A stretch of 64,000 nt of DNA, from assembly GCA_040357565.1 (NCBI GenBank), contig JBDODJ010000004.1; one strand, given 5' to 3'. The notes under the pieces are model-generated. The model was not told the origin of the DNA, did not search any database, and saw only the letters and a program-made list of their open reading frames with translations. The DNA comes from Cercozoa sp. M6MM (taxonomy: Eukaryota > Endomyxa: Ascetosporea). The translations under genes were made by a program, and so were the position numbers. Shown here one piece after another: positions 1 to 24,406 of this stretch (the first letter of the stretch is position 1; each line of letters begins with the position of its first letter).

Positions 1-407
1 GCCGCGTCAGGCTGGTAACAAGAAATTTACTATTTTGTGCAATGAGTCTGTGTATAAGAGTGCTTCCAACAGAGCTCCTGCCGTACATGCCGGAGCCTGA
101 GGTCATCGACCAGGAGTCTATGCTGCTGTCGCCGATGCCGGGCACTGTGATCTCGGTGAACATTAAGCCCGGCGACACTGTTGTGGCCGGCCAGGAGGTG
201 TGCGTGCTCGAGGCCATGAAGATGCAGAACGCCTTCTACGCGCAGCGCGATGGCGTCGTCAAGAAGGTTTCTGTCAAGGCCGGTACCTGTCACCAACCTC
301 TTGTCGTTGTTCTGTTTGAAGGTGTTGCTTTAGGCGATGCTGTCGCCGTGGACGAGTTGATCTACGAGCTCGAGCCGCCTGTTGATGACCAGCGTCAAGC
401 TGAGTAG
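1..407 (+). CDS. PCCA: Propionyl-CoA carboxylase alpha subunit, C-terminal biotin carrier domain (5' partial)
   Basis: This is the 3' end of a biotin-dependent carboxylase. The biotinyl domain is clear: LLSPMPG near 121-140, then the biotin-lysine motif EAMKMQN at about 210-230, where the central K is the biotinylation site. Joining 1-14, 61-282 and 334-407 gives an open frame ending KAGDAVAVDELIYELE, the usual PCCA/3-methylcrotonyl-type end, followed by a short charged tail and TAG at 405-407. The two introns are 15-60 (GTAACA...AG) and 283-333 (GTACCT...TAG). The known role of the family is carboxylation of propionyl-CoA to methylmalonyl-CoA in mitochondria. The biotin carboxylase part lies before the window. 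The PMPG...KPGD context fits PCCA best, but 3-methylcrotonyl-CoA carboxylase alpha cannot be excluded from this domain alone. Confidence 0.8.
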   Translation, partial: RVRLVTRNLLFCAMSLCIRVLPTELLPYMPEPEVIDQESMLLSPMPGTVISVNIKPGDTVVAGQEVCVLEAMKMQNAFYAQRDGVVKKVSVKAGTCHQPLVVVLFEGVALGDAVAVDELIYELEPPVDDQRQAE

Positions 408-783
408 GGTCTTGCGAGCGCAGCGCAGTGTACTGGTCTCCGTAATATGTATACAATCGTAGCACGGAGATTTTTTTAAGCCGGCAAGCGAGCTCACCAA
501 CGACTCAATGGCGGATAGTTCTGGCATGCGAAGAGAGGAATGGCGATCGGTTATGTCAGTGGCGTACAGAACGTGCTTGAAAAGGTGAAGTCGATATGCA
601 TTTTTAAAGTACTAAAACATCAGTGACGCTTCTAATCTGATTGGTGTCGGCACGGTAACCTGACTCTGCTAAAGGTCACTTTAGTATCCGCTATACGCAA
701 GGCAAGTGAACTAACCACGACAAATTGAACTGAATGCAACTAAACACGCTACGTGATCGGGGGTCGAGTCAGGGCTCAGGGCC
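408..783. other. Convergent intergenic region
   Basis: These 376 bp separate the stop of the carboxylase gene on the plus strand from the stop of SEC23 on the minus strand. They should hold both 3' UTRs. I see no ORF, RNA gene or repeat here. Confidence 0.6.
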
Positions 784-6113
<5,330 letters not shown>

Positions 6114-6622
6114 TTGTCGCGCTTCTAACCGGCGCACAAAAATCACATCTTTGTTCAAACAACGAATATCACAACATCGTAAATGATGCATAAATGGGCT
6201 CACGTGGAGCAAGCAACGGGACAACAAAAATTACCTAAAGCCGTTACAAAAGGTTCCACGCGACTTGGCACCGTACTAAATGGCAGTTGGGGCGTGCGGC
6301 GAGCTTCAAATTTCTTTTATTTTGTCGTCATAAACAAATACTATCTAGTGGCTAATCTTGCACTTTACTGGTTTTAGTTTACAGTTTTACGCTCCATCGG
6401 CCGTGCTTATCATTACACGTGCATCCTGGGCCGGCGACATTATTCTTTTAAAAAAACAAGAACCGCACATGTGGTGTGTTTGCGTGCGGCGAAAGCGAAA
6501 CTCCGAAGCCGGTTGCGCAAGAATAAAGGCCGCACGCGAAAGCGGCAAGGCTAAAGTTGTCCCACCAAATCGGAAGGACAAGCTACGCTATTGAGCTGGG
6601 CACACAGCGAAACACGCCAAAG
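6114..6622. promoter_or_regulatory. Divergent promoter region between SEC23 and the ABC transporter
   Basis: The 509 bp between two start codons facing away from each other must contain both promoters and 5' UTRs. It includes AT-rich patches around 6300-6380. I recognise no TATA box or named factor site with confidence. Confidence 0.45.
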
Positions 6623-14499
<7,877 letters not shown>

Positions 14500-14623
14500 T
14501 CGAGTCTGGTTGTAAGTACATATTCACCGTCACCCGAACGCAGAATACTTCTAAATTTATGTAACATTGGCGGATACACTGGAGTCCTGTCAGTAAAATC
14601 ACGCACGGCTAGCGGCAAAAACC

Positions 14624-14635
14624 GTGTACGGTACG
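14624..14635. repeat. Left target-site duplication of the LINE
   Basis: GTGTACGGTACG, identical to 16354-16365 on the other side of the element. Confidence 0.75.
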
Positions 14636-16353
14636 GTAGTTAGTTAGTTGAGTCTTCTAGGAAACCAACTATGTCGTTCCCCTGCACCAGTCTGGGGTGG
14701 GTCATAAGAGCATGGCCGTGTCTACCGCCCGCTTAGGATAGGACCATACAACTCCCCTTTTGACGTTCCCCAGACATCGAAGTCGACTTCATGGTTGGTG
14801 CAGGTAGCGGGCTACAAGTAAAGAGGCGTCGCAGGCGGCGTCGGGTCGTCCCGTCGTCGTCCTCCCGTCTCTCCACTCGATGACGAAACAAAACAAACAA
14901 ACGGACATAGACTTAGGGCCACCACTGCTATGAGTGGTGGCCTAGTCTATGTCGGGGACCCCTCGGTCCAGTGCCTGCTGGGAGGTTGTCCTTCGACAGT
15001 TGCTTCCTCGTCCCAGGAGATCTTGGTGCCTTGATGCATTCTGTTGAGTGTTGCTAGGTTCTCAGGGTTGGCCAGTATGTCTTCAATTGTGCGCCATTGA
15101 GCCGCATTGGTGTTGTTTCTGATAGCTTCCGTTACCTTGCATTCCAGCAATCAGTGGTACGTGTCGAGAGTGTCTTCTGCATTTTCCCAGGTACCCGCGC
15201 AGTCGGGGCACTCGCTTAAACTTACTTCGCGTTTTTGTAGTCGTTGTTTGCATCCCTTGCAGTTGGGAGTCCTGAGTCTGCCTCTGGCATTGCATTCATT
15301 GCACTTTCGGGGTATTTGGGCATAGTTGTAGTACTTGAAGCTTCCAAGTCTGTTGTAGAGGAATCTTGAAAGTGTGCGGATGTCTGCGATGCCGAGTTTG
15401 CGTTCTTTGGCTATTCTGAGCAGTTTGTTTGAGTTCCTGATATGTTTCCAAGGGTTTCTGATGTGTGTATTCTGTAGAGCTCTGACTCTGGCCCTTCTGA
15501 GAGGGCGCTGTGGCTCTTTGTTTTTGCTGTTTCGCATCTGCTTTTTCAGTTTCTTGGTGGTCTTTGTTTATTTTGATCCAGTTTCTCCTGTTGTGGTTGT
15601 CCCTTCCTTTCTTTGCTTCTTTGTCTGCTAGTTCGTTGAGGTGAATGTCGATGTGATGGTATTCGTGATGTGCATCTCCTTTGTCAGTTCCTTCATTGTG
15701 CATCGATCTCATCCATCTCTGTTTTTTGAGGTGTTGTCGGGTGCAGGATTGTTCCTTTGTTGCCAATCAGGAGTGCGATACGGGTTTCTCCTTTTTCTTT
15801 AGCGTGTTTGATGCATTGCATTATGGCAACCCTTTCTGAATCATAACTTAGATAGTCGCGTTGGTGACTTTGCCATTGCCAGATCTTAATCTTCCGTTGA
15901 CTGGATTTCCTGATGTCCAGCCGTAGCCTGCTTCGCTTCCGGCAAGGCTGCCGTCAGTGCGTACACTTGCTGTATCTCTGCTCTGTTCGAGAGGTCGCGT
16001 ATCAGTTGGAGCCACTTGTGCTTGTGGTGTTCAGCATCCATTTTCCGTATTGACCATGTCTCGTTCTCTGGGTCTGTTCGCTGTCTTGATGATCCTACCG
16101 AGGGTCTTTCTCCTTCTTTGTGGTATCCCGCTCAGTTCAGCGTCGGTGATCTTGCGGTTTGTGGCTGCTCTTCTCCAAGCAGAGATTGGTGTGGTGTCCG
16201 TTTCTAGACATAGTGTGCTCTCTTTACTTAGCGTAGTGATTGATTGATTAGTTCTGTTGCTTCTGCTCGTTCTGCCATCTCTCCGATTGTTCCTGTGTCG
16301 GTGATGGTGTACACTGCCTCGTTCGGTTTCGGAGAGCTCGTGGGTAGTCTCAT
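14636..16353 (-). mobile_element. 5'-truncated non-LTR (LINE) retrotransposon with RNase H and C-terminal zinc knuckle
   Basis: On the minus strand the conceptual product holds an RNase H start (TDGSLAGSEAGYGWTSG near 15960), DIHLNELADKEAKKG near 15640-15600 (a conserved RNase H acidic/His region), and the LINE C-terminus CPDC...DTLDTYH...LLEC near 15210-15150, ending at the stop at 14947. The 12-mer GTGTACGGTACG occurs at 14624-14635 and again at 16354-16365, exactly bounding the element, so it is read as the target-site duplication. The 3' end is a short CAACTAACTAAC-type repeat. The reading frame is broken at least twice, near the TDGS motif and near 15700, so the copy is dead. Endonuclease and most of the reverse transcriptase are absent (5' truncation). 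Confidence 0.82.
14904..14953 (-). other. Long inverted repeat at the end of the LINE ORF
   Basis: The arms 14904-14926 and 14933-14953 are complementary except for two unpaired or bulged bases, around a 6-base loop GCTATG. On the element's sense strand the hairpin overlaps the ORF stop and begins the 3' UTR. A structured 3' UTR is a known recognition feature for some LINE reverse transcriptases; that role here is inference. Confidence 0.7.
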
Positions 16354-16365
16354 GTGTACGGTACG
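16354..16365. repeat. Right target-site duplication of the LINE
   Basis: GTGTACGGTACG, perfect match to 14624-14635. Confidence 0.75.
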
Positions 16366-16636
16366 ATACTTCGAGGTACCCACCGACCGGGTGAAGGTAG
16401 ACTCAGTTCGATTTAGCGTAGACTTAGCCGAACTATAGACGCCAGCAGGGCCGTGCACCGCCGCGCATGTGACCCGACCCACAGGCGTGTCCCCCATAGT
16501 AAATGACACTCGAGTAAAATGGAACGGAAGGCAGCTGCGGTCGAGTGAGCGAGAATCAAGTGGCATGCGCAACGCAGAAGCCTGAGGTGCGACCGGCGCG
16601 ACTCCTATCGGAATCGATACCGAGAGCATGCGATGC

Positions 16637-18802
16637 TTACGCGGCACCAGCCGTCTTTTGTCGCTTGGCGGCGGGCTCATCGCTGGCCTCCAGGTCACCG
16701 GCTTCAGCAGGCGTTGGTGTGCTGCGCTTCTTGGTGGGCGCAACCTCAATCACATCTTCGTCTTCCTCATCATCCTACAACACCCGACATAAGACTCCAG
16801 CATACCACTCACCAGAGCAAGAGCAATAATCCACCTGTCCCTCGCCGACGTCGATGCCACCCGAGAGCGCCTGCATGAGGACGGCCATCTGTTCCTTCAC
16901 CTAAATGCACACACGCACAAGCTTGTGTCAGACTCACGGTCAGTCCTATGGCCAGAAGCTAATTCACCATGCTGCGCACGTCACCGGCCTGCAGGGCGTC
17001 GTTGTTGGAGGCCTCAATGAGACCGTCGACCTCATCGGCGATCGTGTCAGCCAACTCGGCCACATCCTCCAGCGTAGCCAGCACGTCCTCTACTCACATC
17101 CTCGAAAGTCGAAAAAGGAACACAGAACACAGGACAACGATACGTCCTACGAACGTATTGCGGGCCTCCTCCACAGGCAGACGCATCTGCGCCGTCTCCT
17201 TCAACTGCAAGGCACCCTCCGGCACATCGTCACCCTGCGCCCACAAAAAGCTTTAAAACCACTTGATAGGACTCGCAGTGATACTACCTTCTTGGGTTCA
17301 ATCACGTCGTCGTACGAAAGCGGCGGCAGCAACGTCTGGCCTTCCGGAAGGTGTAGGTTCCAGACCTATGATTAGCAAATTCCATTGTGATGACGACACA
17401 TGGCAAGACATTTTTTCTGCGCGGTACGGAACGCAGGTCGCCAATGGCGCCGATGAAGCTGCGCAGCGCCTCGTCCAACTGTTGCACGTTGAACTGCGCC
17501 TTGCCAATCTGCCACTGTAGGGCAGCGCACTACAAAACAATACAAATGCAAAAGCATATAGAAGAAGGGACAACAGTGAGGCAGAAACACGCACCTCCTG
17601 GGCAGCGTCACGACGCAGCAATTTCGCCAGGTTGGCGTCGCCTTCCTTTTCGGCCTTCTCAGCTGCCGCCGTAGAAAACGAACGCTCCAGCTCGATCGCC
17701 TTGTTAAACTCCTTGATAGCTGCATCGCATCCTTGTCCAGGTGAAGTGGCAGGGAAGGGAAACCAAAGCTACCCTCCTCAAATGCGTCGCTTTCCAGGAA
17801 GGCCTCCGCGAGCAGACGCGACGCCTTCTGCAGTCGCTGGTGCAGGCGGCGCTTCTCCTCATCCGAAGCACTATTTTTGGTGGAAATCATAACCTGTACA
17901 CACGTACTGGAGGAGAGCAAAACAAAGCACCTCTCGGACTGCTTGACCTTGTCCTCGAGCAAGGAACGCGCCTTGCGCAGAGTTGCAATGGCTGACAACA
18001 GAAGCGAGTCAGCAGCACTGGGTTCCTCGTCTTCCTCTTCCTCTTCCTCGCCCTCTTCGGCATTTTCTTCCTGCTGCTGCTCCCCGCCTTCGGTGCTCTC
18101 CTCTTCCTCCTGCATCGCCTCCTCTTGCTTCTCCTGCTGCTCTTGCTCCTCATCACCTTCAACGGTTTCAACAATGCCGCCGAGAATGGAAGCATCACTC
18201 AGCAGACGACCGTGCCTGCAGAATCGCACATCATATTCCTTTTGTTTTCATCGACAAACGTAAAAGCAATGTACTCAAGGTTGGCCTCGGCGTACGGCAG
18301 CAGGAACTCGACCAGCGCGAACTCGGCGTCATCCTCGCCGATGTTATCGCCTGTGTATCAACATAGCGAGGAACCATCTTCTAATTTAGGTCCCACAATA
18401 CCAGCGACCATGAGAGCAACATCGAAGCAGTCGCAGGCATCCTTTAGCACCTGCTCCAAAGCAAAACTCTACTTCGAACAAGAAACCTATTCTGTAAAAC
18501 AAAAGGTGTACTTGCATGACGTTGGAATCCTCGTCTTCCTCGTCCTCTTCAACAAGGCCTTCGCGCACCTGCTGGAACTCCTTCAACTTCTTTTCGCCCT
18601 CGGCAACCTTGCCGCGCGCCCACTCGAGTGCCTTGTCCTGGGAGGAAAGAATGATAGAGTAAATGGGAGATGGAATAAACGGGACGGGTACCTTGTTGTC
18701 AAACTCAGGAACATCAGCACGCGGATCGTACTCCTCTTGCTGCTGCTGCTCCTGCTGCCGCTGCTGCTCCTCCTGCTGCTGCTGCTCCTGCTTGGCTGAC
18801 AT
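16637..18802 (-). CDS. SHNi-TPR histone chaperone, NASP/Sim3/Hif1-like
   Basis: The start is ATG 18802-18800 (MSAKQEQQQQ), followed by a Gln/Glu-rich leader. The body has helical TPR-like segments: KALEWARGKVAEGEKKLKEF, DACDCFDVALMVAG, then EFALVEFLLPYAEANLEYIA. A long Glu-rich block (about 18170-18020) follows, then ADSLLLSAIATLRKARSLLE, AIKEFNKAIELERS and ALQWQIGKAQFNVQQLDEAL. TPRs interrupted by an acidic stretch are the hallmark of NASP-type H3-H4 chaperones. The tail carries KKRSTPTPAEAG and AKRQKTAGAA, which look like nuclear-localisation basic patches. Stop at 16639-16637. Exons are short, with about eight introns. Family assignment rests on architecture and helical spacing rather than a signature residue, so another acidic TPR protein remains possible. 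Confidence 0.6.
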
Positions 18803-19094
18803 TCTGCAAGCAATCATCATAGCACAGCAGCAGGGGACCAAAAGAAACAACCAACCTTGCAAAAAAGAACCGGTAGCCTAAGGACAAAACCTTGCTATGA
18901 AACCAACTGGCTGCCTAAGGACAACTGGAAAGGATGCACTGGGGCAACACAGGGTCTGCCAACTTGGCGGCTCAATCGAGCCGATTGGGCGATCGAGCGA
19001 TCCTATTCGGCTTCAAGACGGGTTGGCACGAGTGCATTTAGACGCTCAGAAGTGCAATTTATTGAGTACAGTAGAGACAAAGTCACACTCTCCA
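18803..19094. promoter_or_regulatory. Divergent promoter region, NASP-like / Sec14-GOLD
   Basis: The 292 bp between opposed start codons must contain both promoters. I recognise no specific element. Confidence 0.4.
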
Positions 19095-21231
19095 ATGAGT
19101 GTTGTCGAGGACGATCAAATTCTCTTATTCAGGCATTCACAACAAGTATGAATGTTTGCAGGCTGCAGGGTGTGGTGCGACCTTACTTGTATTATGCAGG
19201 TTACGCTTTCGACTGATGTCCCAGCCGGAACAACCGGCTATTTAGGCGCACTGACCCCCTCTGAGGCGCAGCGGTTAGGCGAGCTCGAAGAAGCTGTGCA
19301 AGAATTCTTGCGTTCTCAGCGTATCGTGCAACTCAATTTCTGTATTTGCCGTGCCTCTTTGCGAGTCAGTGACTTGTTGCAGACACCTCTGCCGCCAGTC
19401 TGGCAGTTGGCAAGCGCGATCTTCTTCGGTGTGCCGTCACTTTAATAACATGTTTTACATCGTTTGGTCGAAGTGTGCTCGCTCAAATTTAGGTTTTTGC
19501 GTGCCACCCGTTTCTCTGTCTCCAAAGCGAAAAGGTGTTTCTCTGTCAACTAGATGGTTCCAAGTCTCAAAGAGAATGATTGTGCTTGTGAAAGGCAATT
19601 GTTCGAAGCACTTCAGTTGCGCCAACGCCTTGGTATCGACCATGATGCATCATTTGACCAGTTCACGATGCCGCCGCCTTTGGTGCGTTTCTCCCGAAAC
19701 GAAGCAAAGGTTTTCATCTTCTTCCGGCAGGGCGTCGACCTGTTGGCATCGCAGTGGTTTCGTACACGCTCGCACGATGGTCACATTGTCCTGTTCGATC
19801 GACTCGGGCGGTACAGATGTCCTACCTGAGAAGCGAGTCTGGATTATCGTGCAGGCTTTTGTCTTCGCGTGTACCACGTCGACTGGCACAAATGTCGGCC
19901 GAAGTGATGAATGAAAGCAACAACAACAACAGTGAGAGTTTTTGGAGTAGCAAGGGCTATGATGACCTTTTCATTGAGCGGATTTTCGCTTGGCACTTGG
20001 AGTACCTCGGTGCGTGCATGCGACGCTTGTCGGCCGAGGCAGGAGCACCGCGTGACACTCTTCTTTATGTGACCGACATGCGCGGACTTACTGTGGCTGC
20101 CAGGCGCGCTCTTTGGCTTGTGAGACGTCTCGTGCGTTCTCTCTTCTTTTCGGTTGGTGTTTAATGTTGTTTTATGGGTACGTTTGCATAGGTGAGTATG
20201 CTCCAGCTCGCATATCCAGAGTACGTACTACAGATTCTTGTCATTAACTGTCCGCGCATCTTTCCGGCGCTGTTTAACGTACAGTCTCTGTAACTCTATA
20301 ACTTGTCCTTGTGACTGTTCACTCTTGTTTGTACTATGTGCAGCTCGTCAAACCACTGTTCAACGAAAACACTCGAAGCAAAATGCAGCTTCTTTCGCAT
20401 GGCGGGCTCGATCTGATTAAGTGTATCTGACTATTTCTTGAGTTTATTTTCGCCCCTCGTTTTATCCTCCCATATTTCCATAGCCTACGTACCTGAGGAG
20501 AATATTCCAGTTGACTTTGGTGGCCGCTTCGATTCCACACCACTCGCCGACATGGCACATGAGCAGCCTTGTTGCCGTCCACGGCATTGCTGGATTCCTC
20601 AGGTGACCTTGCTATACTTCTCTTTTTAACCATGCATGCTTCCGTTTTGGCAGGTGTTTGCCGGCCACGGAGTACGTGAAAATTGGTCGACGCAGAGTGT
20701 CACTGTGTCGGCTGGTACCGCAGCGTCCAGTGCGTTGCGCGATCCTGCTGAAATGCAAGCTACGGTATCTTGAACTTTCTCCATGCAGAAATGTGCGCAT
20801 TCGCGTTGTTGTACACAGGAGGGCAACGCTGATGCACTACAAGTGCCTCCCGGTGCCCATGCCGACTACTTTGTCCAACTCGATTCGAAAGACGTCCCGG
20901 TCAAGGTGGAGGCCAGGAGCCACAACAACACTTCTCGCGTCATCTTTGAAGTAATCGTTGGATTGAGTCTTATCCCAAAGGTATGAGCCCATATTTGACT
21001 GTTCGGCAGGGCAACATCACGGATGATGACTTTGTCAACCGCACTTGGGTTAACGACACCGAAAGCAACGTCACTCTGCATTTGCTTGGTGTGAAACTGT
21101 CTTTCAACAATATATGTGTGCATACTCCAGTATGGGTATTTCCAGTGGACAACACCAAGAGTCGCTGGACCAGCAAAACGCTTCGTTTCGCAGCGCGACT
21201 CACACCAAGCACCGAACTGTGTGTCGATTGA
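19095..21231 (+). CDS. Sec14-like CRAL-TRIO lipid-transfer protein with C-terminal GOLD domain
   Basis: Exon 1 (ATG 19095, MSVVEDDQILLFRHSQQ) joins at GTATGA...GCAG to VTLSTDVPAGTTGYLGALTPSEAQRLGELEEAV, an N-terminal CRAL-TRIO-N-like segment. The lipid-binding domain shows LLYVTDMRGLTV (about 20070), LAYPEYVLQILVINCPRIFPALFN (about 20200-20280), LVKPLFNENTRSKMQLLSHG and the closing YVPEENIPVDFGGR (about 20490-20525), all in the order expected of Sec14. A GOLD-type beta-sandwich follows, ending VDNTKSRWTSKTLRF (about 21145-21190). Stop TGA 21229-21231. Family members bind phosphatidylinositol, phosphatidylcholine or tocopherol-like lipids and act at Golgi or endosomal membranes. The ligand here is unknown. 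Confidence 0.82.
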
Positions 21232-21420
21232 GCGCATCAATACGTGTATCGTATTTGTCGTCACGGCACAGCACAGGCAGATACCGGGATGCTGTACAGT
21301 TGTTCAAGTCAGAAAAAGCTACCGTAGCAACGAAATTAAAAATCGTGATTACCCACTTTAATTCATATCAAACTATGTCACATCGCCGTTGCTGTATCTA
21401 AAACAGTCCTTTTCTATAAT

Positions 21421-22010
21421 TGTTACAGCATGAGCTACTGTATCCACGCGGAAGCCACCCTACAACTTACTAAAATCCTCAAGAGAGGTGTGGAGGATTT
21501 TGATGTGTGTTCGCTGGTATCCTGACCTACTGAGAGCTCCATTCCAGACTGTGGAACACCTGTGTCTGAGTAGGGAAGCCTTGAGCAAGCTTTTGCAGCT
21601 GAACTCAAAAAGGGCTCTCTCTCGACCAGGTAATCTGATCTCTCCAGGACCAGTTGTCTCCGCTTCTACCCGTCCTCTGCCTTTCCAGAGGCCCTTCTTC
21701 TCTCTTCTTTTCTTTACTTCACGCCAACTCAAGTACTTCTGAATCCTCACTACTCTGTTCTTTCCGTCTCGGGGGCCCTTTTTACTGACTGTCCTTTCTA
21801 CAGTTACCATCTGACGGGTGCCTTTCCCGTCCACCGCCAGTGCTTTGCCGCCCAACTGAACCGTTGGGGTAACTCACTCTTTCAAACTGACACTTGGCCA
21901 CTCTCCCTCCAAGAACAGACTTTCTTACGTTCCTTAGTTTTTGATAACCACTGCCAAAGTACCCTCAATTTACCAAGGCCTAATTCCTATCTGAGAGGGC
22001 TGCGGTAACA
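21421..22010 (+). mobile_element. Solo-LTR candidate (590 bp), head of an interspersed repeat family
   Basis: The segment opens TGTTACAG and closes GCGGTAACA, giving the inverted TGTTAC/GTAACA termini typical of LTRs. It is flanked on both sides by TAAT (21417-21420 and 22011-22014), a 4-bp target duplication of the size made by LTR-retrotransposon integrases. No internal gag/pol region is present and no ORF is convincing. Its first 110 bp recur at 46290 and its first 30 bp at 31426. A segment near 21860-21935 recurs near 31510-31590, so it belongs to a dispersed family. Orientation is assigned by the TGTTACAG end. Confidence 0.6.
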
Positions 22011-22244
22011 TAATTTTGATTTACGAACCTTCAGTGGGCAGTACCACGTATGTGGGTAGTTCCGGGGTCTGCAGTACGAACGAACCAGAGTTTTTCTGAA
22101 TTGGATCTGCCCGGCGTTTCCCAAACTGCTTGCGTTTCTTTTGTCGTGGAATGAGTTCGTTGCTTGGCGTCCTTTGGACAGCTCGACAGATAAGTTCGAT
22201 TGAACACTGCCAGCTTCAACTGAACCGACAAACAGCTCGAGACC

Positions 22245-23083
22245 ATGACACTGACACATTTGCTTCTTCTGGCGATGTGCATGCTTGTTCGCGTGTCGGC
22301 TCAAGGCCCAATCATCAGTGAGTACGTTTATCTAATTGCAGTTATTTTGAGACTCACGGGGTGCGAATGCGTAGCTCTTCAGTGTCGCTTGCCACCGCTG
22401 GAGACTGCGTGGACAACAAAGACTGTGGTAGTTTCTCTTTCAACTCCAACAAAGCCCCCAGTAGCGTGTTGGATGCATAGTGACTGGAATCTGCCGTCCT
22501 GTCGACGCTGGCAACATCGGCACCTTCAAAGGAACATGCGTCTCTCCTGAAGAGGTCTCAACTGCTTTTTCGATCGTATGCTGCCAGTGTGTTGAAGTCG
22601 CCCTGTGGTTTTCAACAGCTTAACTTGATCGCCATGCGTCTTGCCGTGCAAGGCTCTCCAGTGCTGCCTTGCCTGAAAGGCACCGTGTTTGAGCAGCCGG
22701 GCATGAACTTTGATCTCGCGAACAACGTATATTTTCAGGTGTTTTCCGAGGGTTCTTGCCTGCTTCTGATACCTGTGCTTTCTGAAGTGTGAGTTCGGCA
22801 CCATTGTGCGTGGAACTCGCATACCCTTCGCGACAGGCAGAATTGCACCTGAGTGTCTCTGTCCGGTGGTACATTGGAGCCTACCTTTCAATACCGAAAG
22901 GAGATAATTTATTGTTTGCACCTGTAGGGATCACACTGCTTGGTCACCAACCACACCAATACGGTAATAGTTTCGTCTTTGTCAGGTGCTTAGTATTTCT
23001 GAATAAACAAAATGACAGGCGGTCGCGCGACACGTCTGGATCGGACGCTGTCGACCTCTGGATGCAGGCCAAGTTCCGGTTTT

Positions 23084-23085
<2 letters not shown>
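22245..23085 (+). CDS. Predicted secreted Cys-containing protein, family not recognised
   Basis: ATG 22245 opens a classic signal peptide, MTLTHLLLLAMCMLVRVSAQ, with probable cleavage after SAQ, and the following base context allows an intron starting GTGAGT at about 22320. Downstream exons contain Cys-rich pieces such as GDCVDNKDCGSFSFNSNKAP, TGICRPVDAGNIGTFKGTCV and GTVFEQPGMNFDLANNVYFQ. Their frames differ, so several introns must separate them and I could not settle the exact joins. A stop at 23083-23085 closes the last plausible exon, just before a (GT)n tract. A secreted or wall-associated role is inference from the signal peptide only. Confidence 0.45.

Positions 23086-23090
<5 letters not shown>

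Positions 23091-23138
<48 letters not shown>
23091..23138. repeat. (TG)n microsatellite
   Basis: Pure TG dinucleotide run, just 3' of the secreted-protein gene. Confidence 0.9.
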
Positions 23139-24406
23139 CCGGAACACCGGTGTAATATAGGCATGCGAAGCAATTGCTGAAACCAACTTTGACTTCCACT
23201 TTGGTAGTCAAGCATTCTCTTGTTTCGCGCATTCACGCATTTTACTCTGTACAGACGACATCGCGGATGCGCTGTATCCCCCGGAAACGAACAGCTAAGC
23301 GCAACTGTGTTTCTTTAACAAAGTGACTGCACCAAGGCTCGAACATGTCCGGAAGGAACTGAAAGAAAGACTGTATCTTGACCAACACGACTAAACATGA
23401 CTGTAACTTGAGACAAGCAGGCTGCCCGAAAGAAAAAAGTTGTAAGCTAGTGATCATAGTTTAAATTTATACAGCGCCAATATAAGTTTCAGTTTCATGT
23501 GAGTTGCCAGCAAACTTCGGTCCTTCCGCGACTTGGTGTTGTGGTTCGAAAATAACACCGGGTAGTTCACTTCATCCAGTCGAGTTGCACCGCACTGACT
23601 TGCAGCGTTTGACGTACCCGTTACTTTGCATTATGTTACTGACGGGTGTCAGTGAGGAGAACTAAGTGAAAGAAGTAAGTCGTCTATCAGACGAAGCGAG
23701 GGAATCAAATTATTCAGTTTGTAGAAGCGAAGTGAAGAATTACCCAACTGGGTTCTTACGTCAAACTAAGTTTAGACGGAGTTGCAGACTGAATCTTCCG
23801 TCACGGGGAAAATCGTGAGAAGATTAAAAAAAAACCATCTCTCTACAGCAGCCAATGCTTGCTTGCAGAGGTGGATATCAGTACAAACTGCAGAGCAACT
23901 GACAGCTGATGCCAAGTAGATGTCGTTTTCACTTTTGCCAACTGGCAGGCTCAATCTACAGGACAGGTTTTCACACAGGTCCAGTCACAGCTCGATAAGC
24001 AGTAGTACCGCAGAGCGACAAACTCTTAACTCTTCTTTCTTTTTTTGCTTCAACTGGTCAGTCTGGGGGGGGGGGGGTTCATCCCCGCGGAGACTGCACA
24101 ATCTGAGTCAGTCTGAAACTATTTCGTATGCCGTACGTTAAACTAGCTATACGATACTGACCGATGCGAAATCAAATAATAAAAATAAACCGACTCGAAC
24201 GAGACGCGAGTCAGACGAGAGTCACCGCGATTGACTGGATGTCGTGCCGTCATGTATCGCATATGGCCCGAAACAACGGCGTGTCGTGCAGCCGTGGAAT
24301 TAGGCGCATCCCAGTCGATCCGTACGGACCAGACGGGCCTTGCCTGTCGCGTCGCTGGCGTATCGAAAACGAAGTACTTTGGAACAGGTCTGCTAGCGAC
24401 GAGTGC
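23139..24406. other. Gene-poor stretch with repeat debris
   Basis: I found no supportable gene in these about 1.27 kb between the secreted-protein gene and the 3' end of the PH-FYVE gene. It contains the interspersed-repeat fragment at 23900-24029, a poly-G run near 24065-24078 and AT-rich patches. Confidence 0.5.
23900..24029. repeat. Interspersed repeat fragment, second module
   Basis: Aligns closely with 46396-46529: both contain CAGCTGATG, TTTTGCCAACTGGCAG, CTCAATCTAC, AGGTCCAGTCACAGCTC and ACAAACTCTTA in order. Here it lacks the TGTTACAG head that precedes it at 46290. Confidence 0.8.

Noticed and set aside
16228-16749. A 173-residue minus-strand ORF
   Set aside because: It spans the LINE boundary and the 12-bp target duplication into the NASP-like 3' flank, so it is a chance frame across an insertion.
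21460-21855. A 131-residue basic minus-strand ORF
   Set aside because: It lies wholly inside the solo-LTR candidate, with no family resemblance and no counterpart in the other copies.
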